Assembly (NCBI GenBank): GCA_039029315.1
Contig: JBCCGK010000072.1
Span: 1 to 64,000, forward strand
Length of the DNA: 64,000 nucleotides
Direction: 5' to 3'
Origin: JBCCCJ01 sp039029315
GTDB taxonomy: Bacteria; Bacteroidota; Bacteroidia; J057
Part shown: positions 53,023 to 61,504 of the stretch, one piece after another
Numbering within the stretch: position 1 is the stretch's first letter
Layout of the letters: every line of letters begins with the position of its first letter
Notes under the pieces: model-generated
Told to the model about the DNA's origin: nothing
Seen by the model: only the letters and a program-made list of their open reading frames with translations
The model's database searches: none
Position numbers and translations under genes: made by a program

Positions 53023-53682
53023 TATACCCAAAGTCAAAACTAATATTGTCCATCCACTTAGCCTAGAGAATATATCTTGTGCGTATACAAGCCGGCGGCT
53101 TCTCTTTTGCGATTCGTATCCAGAAGATGAACCAGGAGACCAAACCCTCCCGGCCAGAAGCAGAGAGGCACCTGTTTTCTGCGGCCAAGCGGCCAATAGT
53201 GATCAGGATCTGCATCGGTAGGTCTTGATCTTTTTGTTGGGATAAATATCTGTGTCATTCTATCCGGATTCCGTAGCCATGATCGGCAAACCATGGCAAG
53301 CAAGGTTTCATCAGAGATGATGGGCCTAATATCTGCACCGATAGAACAATGGAGATGGTCTGCCGATCATCTCTCCCTATCCTCCTTTGGATTCTTTGAG
53401 TCGTTCGGATTATTCGAATTGTGGAAGAAACCTGCCATTCAGAACAGATATCCTATCCCTCAGAACATTTCAGGCCAAAAGCTTGCTGATTTCGAAATAG
53501 TTCTTTAGGTTCAAACCGTTCCTTAAGGAACCGTTTGATCAATTTTTTAGCTAGCTAGACTGCCTGAGCCCTAATAAAGCAGTCCACGCCCTTCCCTAAG
53601 CCCTTTTGTCATGACTTATGCTTTCCTGGAGAAATGTGGGGATATGATTTGTGGAAAAGACCAGGTAAAAGACTGCTGAATT

Positions 53683-53850
53683 CTAAGAGACTGTTTGAAT
53701 ATTATCCTATGGTTTTGTTATGCCCCTTTTTTCGCCCTTCTGCGTTGAAAAAATCCTCATGTAGCTCTGCTACATTTCGGTTTTTCCGCCTTGAAAGTCA
53801 AAAAAATGACCTATAACAAATTCCATAAACAAAACTCAAACAGTCTCTAA
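53683..53850. repeat. MITE-like inverted-repeat element, long copy
   Basis: Terminal parts CTAAGAGACTGTTTGA and TCAAACAGTCTC form inverted repeats; the next ~40 bases on each side match the two halves of the element at 19412-19506. The ~70-bp centre contains an 8-bp TGTAGC/GCTACA hairpin around 53760-53775. No coding capacity; probably mobilised by a transposase encoded elsewhere. Confidence 0.65.
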
Positions 53851-53928
53851 TTTATGCTGATTATTCTCAACCTTCTATACAAAAACACCACATTGATTTG
53901 AATTTTTCATGATCTGCCTATGAAATGA

Positions 53929-53940
53929 CTGACAATCAGT
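53929..53940. repeat. CTGACAATCAGT motif, copy 2
   Basis: Second exact copy of the 12-base interrupted palindrome, about 240 bp before the hybrid kinase gene. Confidence 0.5.
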
Positions 53941-54181
53941 TGATTTGATCTGTGTAAAAGGGCCTTACTTATCCTTGACATACATAGATGTCTTTCACAT
54001 CTTGATTCAACTGCTCAGGAAACCAGACTAACAGGTTCTCCTTTTAGCATGTGATCTGTTTTGCTTTGTTGCCTGGCAGCAAAACAAGCGAGTCGTACAT
54101 GTAAAGAACAAAGCTCTATTTTCTTGAAAGAGGATTATTCCTTTCTCAGTCATTGATCAGCCAGATCTTTTTATCTCCCAT

Positions 54182-56926
54182 ATGAATAAGATCATCCTAT
54201 TCCTATTCCTATTCCTATTCCTATTCCTATTTCTATTCCCATTCAGCTTGCTAGGCCAACATCTTGAATCACAATTCAATACAGTTGTAACAAATAAAGT
54301 AGCAATCGGTACAGATTCAGCTATCATCCTCCTCACTCATATCCTTGAAGAATTGGACAAACAAGAGGCTCAGGGTTCTTCCCTGGCTTTTTCGGCGGGA
54401 CTTCAATTGGCAGAAATAAAAGCCAGAGCAGAAATAGAGCTAGATGAGACAGTAGAGGAACTTCATGAGCTGATTGACATGGCTACTGCCCAACAAGCTT
54501 GGGCCAAGGTTGTAGAAGCTCAAATCATTTTGGACATCATCTATGAGAATCTCCACCGATCTGCTTATTGTAGACGCTATCTGTTCCAGGCGATTTCTCT
54601 CATACATGCACACCAACTTGACAGCCTGTATGCGAGTTATGCCGTGAGGAAAGCAACCTATTATTGGCAATTCACTGGTCATCGGGATTCGGCAATCTAT
54701 TTTGCCAGAGAGGCTTTGGAACATGCAAGGGAACAAGAAGATATGGTCAAAGCTGAAGGGAATTACCTCATTGGACATAATACTCGGTATCAGTCCCTGA
54801 CTGGAGCCATCGACTATTTCAAGAAAGCAGTGGGCTACTTCCGAAAGATTGGAGAGTATGAAAGAGAAGCTTATATGTATATCAGGATTGCAGAATCCTT
54901 TTTTACACTCAATCAATTGGATAGTGCCATAGTTTACAGCAATCTCGCCAAAAAAGACTTCAATCACATCAGCTTATCCAACCTCTCCCGGGTCTATCGG
55001 AATATGGCAGATATCAACAAGCAAAAGGGAAAGATAGATACGGCCTGGCATTTTCTAATCCTGTCCAATGAGGCAGAAATCCAAAACCTCGCACAAGAAA
55101 ATCGAAAGGCCATCATGGATGCTGAGGAGCTCTATCAGTCAGAGAAGAGAACCCAACAAATCAAGCAGCAAGAACAGGCTTTGGAAATTGAAACATCCAG
55201 TAAAAATAGAGCCATGATGCTATCTGCTGCATTGTTGTTGCTCATCGTCTTGCTTGCTTATTTTTATGTCCAGCTCAGAAAAGTAAATCGAATCAAGCAT
55301 GAGCAAGCAGAGCGGCTGACACATCTGGATGAGGCCAAATCCCGATTTTTTGCGAATGTGAGCCATGAGCTCCGAACGCCTCTGACCTTGATGCTGGGAC
55401 CAGTCAATTCATTGCTGAAAGAAAATCATCTCAGCCCAAAGCAAGTGAGTCTCTTGCAAACTGCCGCAAACAGCGGCCAAAAGCTACAGGAACTCATCAA
55501 TGAAATCCTGGATTTGCGCAAACTGGAATTGGGCAAACTGGAAATCAGACCACAAACAACAGAACTCCATGCTTTTTTCATTCGATACATCACACAATTC
55601 GACTCTCTGGCAGAGCGAAAAAACATCGAGTTTACCCAAGAGGTTGACATTGACAAACGCTTCGTAGGCGAACTAGATCGGGAGAAGTGCCGACAAATCC
55701 TGCAAAACCTCCTGTCCAATGCCTTCAAATTCACCCCGGATGGAGGGCAAATCGCAGTAAGCACCACATTGGAACACCACCGCTTGTCTCTTACAGTCTC
55801 AGATACAGGAAGAGGGATTCATCCGCAAGATCTTCCCCACATTTTTGATCGCTATTTTCAAACCAACCGACCCGACAAACCCATAGAAGGAGGAACGGGC
55901 ATTGGCTTGGCGCTCTGTAAAGAATATGTCGAATTGCTCGGAGGAAAGATCGAGCTAAAAAGCACGCTAGGAAAAGGGACCTCCTTTCATCTAACCTTTC
56001 CCATTGAGCTGGGAGAAGCCAAAGAATTGGTGGGAACGAATGGGCATGAGGTGTTGAGGGACTCCTTGCAAAGCCCTTCCCAGGAAGGTATCTCCAATGA
56101 TCAGACAAGTGTTGTCCTGGCAGTACCTCCAACTTCGAAGAAAGAAAGACCCCATATTCTTATCGTAGAAGACAATCCGGATCTTTCGAAGTATTTGGCA
56201 CTCTTACTCTCCGACCGCTATGAAGTTACCACAGCAGAACATGGACAGCAGGCGCTTGACCATCTGTTTGCCAATGGCGATGCGGAACCGATCAACACCT
56301 ATCAATTGATCCTGTCGGACTTGATGATGCCGGTCATGGATGGCTATCAATTGTTGGAAAAACTGAAAGCCCATGACGCCACCCGCCATATTCCGGTGGT
56401 GATGTTGACCGCACGTGCAGAACTCAGAGACAAGCTGAAAGCACTGCGAATCGGGGTGGATGATTATCTGGTCAAACCCTTCGAAGAAGAAGAGCTCCTG
56501 GTGCGCATTGAAAACCTCTTGCAACATCAACACAATCGACAACAAGAACCAATCCTTGAGACAAAAGCAAAACCAGTTCCCGCTGCACCATTGATGTCCG
56601 AGCAAGATCAGAAGTGGCTATCTGAGCTGGAAGATTATGTCCAGAAGAACATCTCCAACAGTACCCTCTCCGTTTCCCTCCTTGCCGATGAATATTCGAT
56701 GAGTGAGCCGACCCTCTTCCGACAGATGAAGCGAATCACCGGATTGTCGCCCAAACAGTATCTCAAGGAAGTCCGCCTGGAGAAAGCCCTTCGAATGCTG
56801 GAGAATCGGACCTATAATTCCGTGGCCAAAGTCGCTTATGAAGTGGGATATTCTGATCCTAATTCTTTCACTCGTGCATTCAGACAAAGATTCGGGAAAC
56901 CACCGTCCAAATATGTTGCAGTCTGA
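54182..56926 (+). CDS. Hybrid two-component system protein (kinase + receiver + AraC output)
   Basis: 914 aa, all two-component functions in one chain. Signal peptide whose core is an LFLFLF repeat; a TPR-like helical periplasmic domain (about 60-330: AIDYFKKAVGYFRKIGEYEREAYMYI); a transmembrane helix near 345-367; HisKA with NVSHELRTPL (His395); HATPase with LLSNAFKFT, DTGRGI and GGTGIGLALC; receiver with VEDNPDLSKY and phospho-acceptor Asp713 in LSDLMMPVMDG, VVMLTARAE and LVKPF; and an AraC-type HTH (about 815-912: GLSPKQYLKEVRLEKALRMLE, VGYSDPNSFTRAFRQRFGKPPSKY). Such proteins sense periplasmic cues and directly drive transcription. The two trefoil genes downstream are the likely targets, since the duplication kept them next to the kinase's 3' end. 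Confidence 0.9.
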   Translation: MNKIILFLFLFLFLFLFLFPFSLLGQHLESQFNTVVTNKVAIGTDSAIILLTHILEELDKQEAQGSSLAFSAGLQLAEIKARAEIELDETVEELHELIDMATAQQAWAKVVEAQIILDIIYENLHRSAYCRRYLFQAISLIHAHQLDSLYASYAVRKATYYWQFTGHRDSAIYFAREALEHAREQEDMVKAEGNYLIGHNTRYQSLTGAIDYFKKAVGYFRKIGEYEREAYMYIRIAESFFTLNQLDSAIVYSNLAKKDFNHISLSNLSRVYRNMADINKQKGKIDTAWHFLILSNEAEIQNLAQENRKAIMDAEELYQSEKRTQQIKQQEQALEIETSSKNRAMMLSAALLLLIVLLAYFYVQLRKVNRIKHEQAERLTHLDEAKSRFFANVSHELRTPLTLMLGPVNSLLKENHLSPKQVSLLQTAANSGQKLQELINEILDLRKLELGKLEIRPQTTELHAFFIRYITQFDSLAERKNIEFTQEVDIDKRFVGELDREKCRQILQNLLSNAFKFTPDGGQIAVSTTLEHHRLSLTVSDTGRGIHPQDLPHIFDRYFQTNRPDKPIEGGTGIGLALCKEYVELLGGKIELKSTLGKGTSFHLTFPIELGEAKELVGTNGHEVLRDSLQSPSQEGISNDQTSVVLAVPPTSKKERPHILIVEDNPDLSKYLALLLSDRYEVTTAEHGQQALDHLFANGDAEPINTYQLILSDLMMPVMDGYQLLEKLKAHDATRHIPVVMLTARAELRDKLKALRIGVDDYLVKPFEEEELLVRIENLLQHQHNRQQEPILETKAKPVPAAPLMSEQDQKWLSELEDYVQKNISNSTLSVSLLADEYSMSEPTLFRQMKRITGLSPKQYLKEVRLEKALRMLENRTYNSVAKVAYEVGYSDPNSFTRAFRQRFGKPPSKYVAV
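54195..54236 (+). repeat. Hexanucleotide repeat inside the signal peptide
   Basis: Six exact copies of TCCTAT plus one TTCTAT variant encode the Phe-Leu run of the hybrid kinase's signal peptide. Because the unit is 6 bp, slippage changes the hydrophobic length by two residues and keeps the frame. Confidence 0.9.
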
Positions 56927-57252
56927 TTGCTAGGAGTTTATGCAAAAATCCCATCCGTCAAAATCATTCACTTGAAAGAAAATGCCTAGCATTTGATCAG
57001 TTCTGCATACTGAAACCTCCTACGTTTGCAGTGTTCGATAATGACAATAGATCGAACAGTGGATAAACGCTATTTGTTTTCCATTCTTTTACAAAAATCA
57101 CTTTGGCTGTACCAATGGAGAAGATCAATCTCTTCTCAGGGAGCGCACATACTCAAGCCTATGATGTGCTCCACCTTTCACCCAACAAGAGGAAGCCGAA
57201 AATCTTCAAATAGAGTAGGCACATGTATTAACCCTTTTAACTCATTATTGTA
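56927..57252. other. Upstream region of the first trefoil gene, duplicated at 58174-58375
   Basis: Contains TTGAAAGAAAATGCCTAG...GTTTGCAGTGTTCGAT..ATGACAA, which recurs before the second trefoil gene. No gene. It probably carries the shared promoter/operator. Confidence 0.6.
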
Positions 57253-57792
57253 ATGAAAAAAGTTTTTGTATTTGTCGTGTTTTTATCGGCAGTAGCCGCA
57301 GTTGTAGGACAGCCAACATATGAGAAAGCTGAGTCCATCGAAGGAGTAAGAGCCATTGCTTCTGCCCAATTTAATAATGCCTATTTGACCATGGACAGCA
57401 AAGGCTGGTCTGGAAATTCTTCCCAAGGCGGTGGCAAAGTCGATTCGCATCACTACATCGGCACCCACCAATTGTTTGAGATCAAGGAAATTGAAAATGG
57501 GATTTATACCATTTCCTCTACCTTCTTCAAGAATAGGCACCTGCGTATGGATGGAAGGGGTGTTACTCCTGCTAGCAAAGTTCCTGGTGGAGTTGTCAAT
57601 CTTCAGGATCTGGTTGGCGCATTTGAGAGATTCAAAATCCACAAGAACTCTGACGGTACCTACTCTTTTGAGTCTGTCACCTTTCCTGGCTGTTACTTGA
57701 CTCTCAATCCCAATCATGCTGCTGGTGAGGTGATGGTCCAAAACAGAAGCGGTGCACATGAACGATTCCGTTTGCTCCAAAAAGCGAACTGA
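57253..57792 (+). CDS. Secreted beta-trefoil-like protein, copy 1
   Basis: 179 aa with a signal peptide (MKKVFVFVVFLSAVAAVVGQ). The mature part has three similar ~40-residue units (FNNAYLTMDSKGW; FKNRHLRMDGRGV; FPGCYLTLNPNH), each followed by a FEI/FKI/FRL strand: the pattern of a fascin/ricin-type beta-trefoil. Such domains bind sugars, actin or other polymers; here no substrate is known. It is a paralog of the protein at 58376-58927. A strong hairpin terminator lies about 230 bp downstream. Confidence 0.75.
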   Translation: MKKVFVFVVFLSAVAAVVGQPTYEKAESIEGVRAIASAQFNNAYLTMDSKGWSGNSSQGGGKVDSHHYIGTHQLFEIKEIENGIYTISSTFFKNRHLRMDGRGVTPASKVPGGVVNLQDLVGAFERFKIHKNSDGTYSFESVTFPGCYLTLNPNHAAGEVMVQNRSGAHERFRLLQKAN

Positions 57793-58017
57793 GCGTAAAT
57801 GAAGCAGGAGCAAGATGGTCTTTATTTCTGAAGAAGGCATCATGTTTCTATCCTTGAACGCTCTCCTGCAATCTGCGCCTTTCTGTTCTTCTTGATAAGG
57901 AGAAGGTCAACTACAGGACAAACGTCTTTTTTATGATTCCCTCTTTGGTCAAGGCTGGCTATTGACTAGATCTGAAAGAAAAGAGAAAGCGCCCTTATTC
58001 TAAAACCCAAGGTGAAG

Positions 58018-58048
58018 TCAGGGCCTGCATGTCAGGTCCTGATTTTTT
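58018..58048 (+). terminator. Terminator behind trefoil copy 1
   Basis: TCAGGGCCTG (58018-58027) pairs with 58033-58042 (one G-T wobble), 5-nt loop, then six T. Confidence 0.75.
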
Positions 58049-58092
58049 CCTCCTCTCCCTTCAGCCAATGAGAAAAAACCCTTGCAACAGGA

Positions 58093-58173
58093 GGCTATGC
58101 CGATCCAAACACCTTCACACCTGCGGCTAAGCAAAGATTCGGAATACTATCATCCGATTTTATAACCAACTGA
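58093..58173 (+). pseudogene. Fragment of an AraC-type HTH, copy of the hybrid kinase C-terminus
   Basis: The frame GYADPNTFTPAAKQRFGILSSDFIT-stop aligns with GYSDPNSFTRAFRQRFGKPPSKYVA of the kinase at 54182-56926 (about half identical, ends at the same place, followed by duplicated upstream DNA). No start or upstream domains are present. It marks the left end of the duplication that made the second trefoil gene. Confidence 0.65.
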
Positions 58174-58375
58174 TAGATAGTGAATTGTCAGGTTATGAAG
58201 AATTCTGCATCCTTCAATTGAAAGAAAATGCCTAGAATTTGACCGGTTCTGCATGTTGAACACCCCTATGTTTGCAGTGTTCGATGATGACAAAGAGTCG
58301 GACAATAAATCGATTTATCACTCATTCGACTACAGCAACCCAAGTTCTTTTTTAAACATTGTACTTGTTCTCTCT

Positions 58376-58927
58376 ATGATGAAATCAATCCTAGCAACTA
58401 CCTCCCTTCTTCTCATCGCACTCACCTGCCTTGCACAAACCCAGTATGAGCCAACGGAAACCATCGAAGGAATCCGAGTCATCGCCTCCGTCGCGCATCC
58501 CAATCATTACCTCAGTTTGGACAATGGAGAATTCTTTGGAAGTACTTATGGCGACCAGGGAAAAGTAGAAGTAACACAAGAGATCGGGAGTCATGAGGTG
58601 TTTGAGATCAAACAAGTATCGGAAGGGATCTATGCGATCGCCTCTACGGATGTGAAGGAAAGATACCTTCAGGTCGATGGCTCACAGGTGAAGCCCGAAA
58701 GCAAAGAGCCTGGCGGAAGAGTGGTCATCCAGGTGTTTGTCGGGAGATATGAAAGATTCAAAATCGAACCACAAAAGGATGGTTCCTTCACCATCGAATC
58801 CATCAATTTTCCAGGCAGATACTTACATATGAGTCAGGACAAAGTCCAAGTGAGCAGCAAAGTCGGCAAAGAAGAGCGCTTCTGGTTGCTGGAAAAAAAA
58901 TTTAAAACTGGCATCGCGCCAAGATGA
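58376..58927 (+). CDS. Secreted beta-trefoil-like protein, copy 2
   Basis: 184 aa from ATG 58376 (ATG ATG AAA), which starts a typical signal peptide (MMKSILATTSLLLIALTCLAQ); an open frame further upstream reads through the duplicated regulatory DNA and is not believed. Three trefoil units (HPNHYLSLDNGE; VKERYLQVDGSQ; FPGRYLHMSQDK) with FEI/FKI/FWL strands align with the copy at 57253-57792 at roughly 40 %. Both proteins begin their mature part with YE(K/P)xExIEG(V/I)R. Divergence shows that the duplication is old but both copies remain intact, which implies selection. Confidence 0.75.
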   Translation: MMKSILATTSLLLIALTCLAQTQYEPTETIEGIRVIASVAHPNHYLSLDNGEFFGSTYGDQGKVEVTQEIGSHEVFEIKQVSEGIYAIASTDVKERYLQVDGSQVKPESKEPGGRVVIQVFVGRYERFKIEPQKDGSFTIESINFPGRYLHMSQDKVQVSSKVGKEERFWLLEKKFKTGIAPR

Positions 58928-59134
58928 ACTGTATATGGCTCGATGTCTCCTTAAATCATTCTCCCTTCCCACTATCTATATCTGCTATGAAAAATCGCCA
59001 CATCCATGTCAACCCCCTAATCCCCGAAAAATGACATAATTGACCTTTTATCGATTCGAGATTCACTATAGGACCCTCCTTGCTCTACTCCCTTAGTCCG
59101 GCTTTTACCAGCTCTCGATTCGACTTTTTTTAGA

Positions 59135-59654
59135 AACCTGAACAGGAATGTTTCCCTTTTTCTCAAACAGGAAGGCCCCTTACTCGATCCATTTTGCGGC
59201 TCAGGAACTATGCTTATGGAAGCAGCTCAGAATTTCCCCAACCTCCAAATCATTGGCAGCGACCTCTTCCCCGAGCCCATTGAGTCCTCACACATCAATA
59301 TCAAGAAAAACATCGGGGAAAGGACTCGCATCCAGCTCCTGGAAGCAGACGCCCGTAGACTCGCCGAACAGTTTTCATTTAAAACCCACTAGACAGTATC
59401 GCTATTTCGTCCCCAATCCATCTTACGGAATCCGGCTTGGCAAAAATCTTCGATTTTATTGGTTCTATGATCATTTTTTGGATCAAGCGCACAAAGTCCT
59501 TCAAGCGGAGGGACGAGTTGCCTTACTTGTGCTTCGGGTTCTGTTTTTCAAAGATGCGATGAAGCAGTTGAAGCTTTGGCAAATCGAATGGTCACAGAAG
59601 ATTGAACTAGGAGGGAAAAAGGTACGGGTATTTGTACTGCGGAAACAATGTTGA
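59135..59654 (+). pseudogene. Fragment of a class I RNA/DNA methyltransferase (RlmL/Trm11-type), frameshifted
   Basis: Frame 2 from about 59150 to 59392 reads LLDPFCGSGTMLMEAAQ, the SAM-binding motif I of THUMP-type methyltransferases, then GSDLFPEPIESSHINIKKN. Frame 3 from about 59400 reads VPNPSYGIRLGKNLRF, the catalytic NPPY motif with Ser in place of the second Pro, and HKVLQAEGRVALLVLR. The two halves are joined by a frameshift near 59390-59420, the N-terminal THUMP part is missing, and the catalytic motif is altered. It is a dead fragment. Confidence 0.7.
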
Positions 59655-59724
59655 ATGGAAGTCATCCGACTAGTTGATCCTTTTCATCCCCTATTCAAAA
59701 TTCCCCATTCATCATTCCTCCTCA

Positions 59725-60381
59725 TTACCCGCCCAACCATTGATCGAGCCAACCCTGTCGGGCGGCATAAACGACCAGACCAGCTGTATTGCGTGCACCT
59801 GTTTTGTCAAGTAGGCGATTGCGGTAGCCTTCCACCGTGCGGGGGCTGAGATGGATTCGATCTGCGATTTCGGCGGTGGTATGCTCTCGACAGATGAGTT
59901 CGAGCACTTCTTTTTCGCGCTCTGTGAGGGGCTGCTGTCCCTGAAAGGAGGGGACGACCTGATTTTTCTGGACCAGGCGGGAGAGCATTGCCTTGGAGAC
60001 ATGATCATTGAAATAGAAGCCACTGCTTTGGACAGATTGGAGGGCGATTTCCAGCTCTTCAAACTCAGCGTCTTTCAGTAAATAGCCATTGGCGCCCAGT
60101 TCCATGAGGTGGGAGATGAATTGGTCATCCTGATGCATGGAGATGATGAGGACCTTGACATTTGGAGCTTGCTTGCGCAGCAGGGGCAGAGCGGTAAGAC
60201 CGTCCATGACGGGCATTTCCAGATCTAGTAAAATCAGGTCTATCTGATGTTTGGATACAAGGTCGAGCAGTTCTGCGCCATTGTTGGCGTGAAAGACGAT
60301 TTCAGTATTTGGGATGTCTCTCAGCATGGATTCCAATCCCTGCCGAAAGAGTGCGTGGTCGTCAACTATGGCGATTTTCAT
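59725..60381 (-). CDS. NarL/LuxR-family response regulator
   Basis: 218 aa. Receiver with IVDDHALFRQG (Asp7, Asp8), phospho-acceptor Asp53 in LILLDLEMPVMDG, ISMHQDD and LLKDAEFEE (Lys105 region). C-terminal LuxR-type HTH (about 150-210): PLTEREKEVLELICREHTTAEIADRIHLSPRTVEGYRNRLL. Partner of the HisKA_3 kinase upstream; 325 bp of REP-like repeats separate them, an unusual gap within such a pair. Confidence 0.9.
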   Translation of the reverse strand: MKIAIVDDHALFRQGLESMLRDIPNTEIVFHANNGAELLDLVSKHQIDLILLDLEMPVMDGLTALPLLRKQAPNVKVLIISMHQDDQFISHLMELGANGYLLKDAEFEELEIALQSVQSSGFYFNDHVSKAMLSRLVQKNQVVPSFQGQQPLTEREKEVLELICREHTTAEIADRIHLSPRTVEGYRNRLLDKTGARNTAGLVVYAARQGWLDQWLGG

Positions 60382-60425
60382 ATTTTTCTGGGTTTATGAG
60401 CTGACCCAACTCCTGTATCTCGCAC

Positions 60426-60485
60426 TAGCGGAGGACAATCTCCGATTCGCAGAATCTCTCCCCCGCTGGCGGGGGTTGGGGGGTG
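60426..60485. repeat. REP-like palindromic unit, forward copy 1
   Basis: Shares TAGCGGAGGACAATC..GCAGAATCTC and the CCCCCGCTGGCGGGGG palindrome with the copy at 60625-60683; the two match over about 50 of 59 bases. Confidence 0.7.
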
Positions 60486-60550
60486 GAACAGCTATGCAAT
60501 ATTCTACTATTTAATTCCTTTGGTTTCATTTCTAGGTCTCTTCGGGAGAA

Positions 60551-60592
60551 GGCTGGTTGTCCACCCCCTGAATCCCCCGCCAGCGGGAAGCC
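60551..60592. repeat. REP-like palindromic unit, inverted copy
   Basis: Reverse complement reads CCCGCTGGCGGGGGATTCAGG, the same palindrome in the opposite direction. Confidence 0.65.
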
Positions 60593-60626
60593 TGGTGCGT
60601 TGTAGCGGGAAGCCTGGTGCGTTGTA
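60583..60626. repeat. 22-bp tandem repeat
   Basis: Two exact, adjacent copies of a 22-base unit (60583-60604 and 60605-60626) directly before the second forward REP-like unit. Confidence 0.85.
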
Positions 60627-60683
60627 GCGAGAGACAATTTCCGATTGGCAGAATCTCTCCCCCGCTGGCGGGGGTTGGGGGGG
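60625..60683. repeat. REP-like palindromic unit, forward copy 2
   Basis: Second forward copy, ending in a GGGG-rich tail just behind the kinase stop codon at 60707. Confidence 0.7.
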
Positions 60684-60706
60684 GAAATCTTCCTAAATCC
60701 CAACTA

Positions 60707-61504
60707 CTATTTCTCCCCCATCTCCACCCTAATCTGCACCCGCGTCCCCTTCCCTACTTTGCTCTCTGCCTGCCACTTCCCCCCAATTGTTAGGACGCGG
60801 CTCTCAATGTTCTTCAAGCCCAGGCCCGAGGACTCCGCCTGTTTTTTCTCCCAATCAAATCCTACCCCATCATCTCGTATCTCCAAACTGAGCTGCTCTG
60901 GCCGGAAAGTCAATCGAAACTCAATCAACTTCGCCTGCGCATGCTTGAGGGCATTGTTCAGGACTTCCTGCGAGACCCGGAATAGCCCCAACTCCTGATG
61001 CTGGGGAAATCGGACTGGCTCTCCGTCAATCTGCAAGCGTACTCTCGTGCCTTCCTCAGTTGTGGCCTTCTCCACCAGATCCTTCAAGGCTGCATGCAGG
61101 CCAAACTTGTCCAAGACAGGCGGGAGCAAGGCATGGGAGATCCGCCGCACATTCTTGATGCTGTCAGTCAGCAAATCCGTGGTTTCCACCAAGACAGGAG
61201 AGAGGCTTTCATCTCCTTTGGCCCTACGCTTAGCCTGACTGACCTTCATTTTGACTGTCGAGAGCATCGCTCCAATCTCATCGTGCAGGTCCCGAGCGAT
61301 CCGCTGCCGCTCCTTCTCCTGGGTCTGGATGGAGGCAGAGAGGAGCTCCCGCTGATGGGCCGCCTCCTGCTCCCGCATCTTCCGCTGCTGCTGCAAAAGG
61401 CGGCGCTGGTAGACCACCACAAAGAAGATGATAAAACCAACCAGCGAAACCATGATCAGGGTGCTGACCAGAAAGATTTGGGCGATGGGATCGAGTCCTT
61501 GCAT
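60707..61504 (-). CDS. Sensor histidine kinase, HisKA_3/NarX type
   Basis: 265 aa. One N-terminal transmembrane helix (about 8-32), a coiled coil, then the HisKA_3 phospho-acceptor region RIARDLHDEIGAMLSTVKM (His74), and a HATPase with EVLNNALKHAQA, DDGVGFD and SSGLGLKNIESRV. Too short for a sensor domain of its own; the seven-helix protein encoded upstream probably supplies sensing. The first 49 bp overlap the 3' end of that gene, indicating translational coupling. Cognate regulator at 59725-60381. Confidence 0.9.
   Translation of the reverse strand: MQGLDPIAQIFLVSTLIMVSLVGFIIFFVVVYQRRLLQQQRKMREQEAAHQRELLSASIQTQEKERQRIARDLHDEIGAMLSTVKMKVSQAKRRAKGDESLSPVLVETTDLLTDSIKNVRRISHALLPPVLDKFGLHAALKDLVEKATTEEGTRVRLQIDGEPVRFPQHQELGLFRVSQEVLNNALKHAQAKLIEFRLTFRPEQLSLEIRDDGVGFDWEKKQAESSGLGLKNIESRVLTIGGKWQAESKVGKGTRVQIRVEMGEK

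Larger units (their letters stand above)
52490..54181. other. 1.7-kb gene-free stretch
   Basis: No supported protein gene. It holds an inverted repeat (52951-52967/53007-53022), an imperfect palindrome around 53514-53541, the longer MITE-like element (53683-53850) and a CTGACAATCAGT motif (53929-53940). Short frames at 52996-53303 carry no recognisable similarity. Confidence 0.5.
57793..58375. other. Intertrefoil region with terminator and duplicated DNA
   Basis: Contains the terminator at 58018-58048, a 27-codon remnant of the hybrid kinase C-terminus (58093-58173) and the duplicated upstream region of the second trefoil gene. Confidence 0.6.
60382..60706. other. Repeat-filled gap between kinase and regulator genes
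   Basis: Almost entirely made of REP-like units: two forward copies (60426-60485, 60625-60683), one inverted copy (60551-60592) and a 22-bp tandem repeat (60583-60626). No gene. Confidence 0.7.

Noticed and set aside
52996..53303. Two overlapping minus-strand frames in the gene-free stretch
   Set aside because: No similarity, biased amino-acid use, overlapping frames, and located next to an inverted repeat.
53514..53541. Imperfect palindrome around a TTAA centre as a transcription-factor site
   Set aside because: One mismatch, single copy, no gene within 600 bp; too weak to call.
58253..58375. Upstream extension of the second trefoil gene
   Set aside because: It would translate the duplicated regulatory region; the signal peptide starts at 58376.
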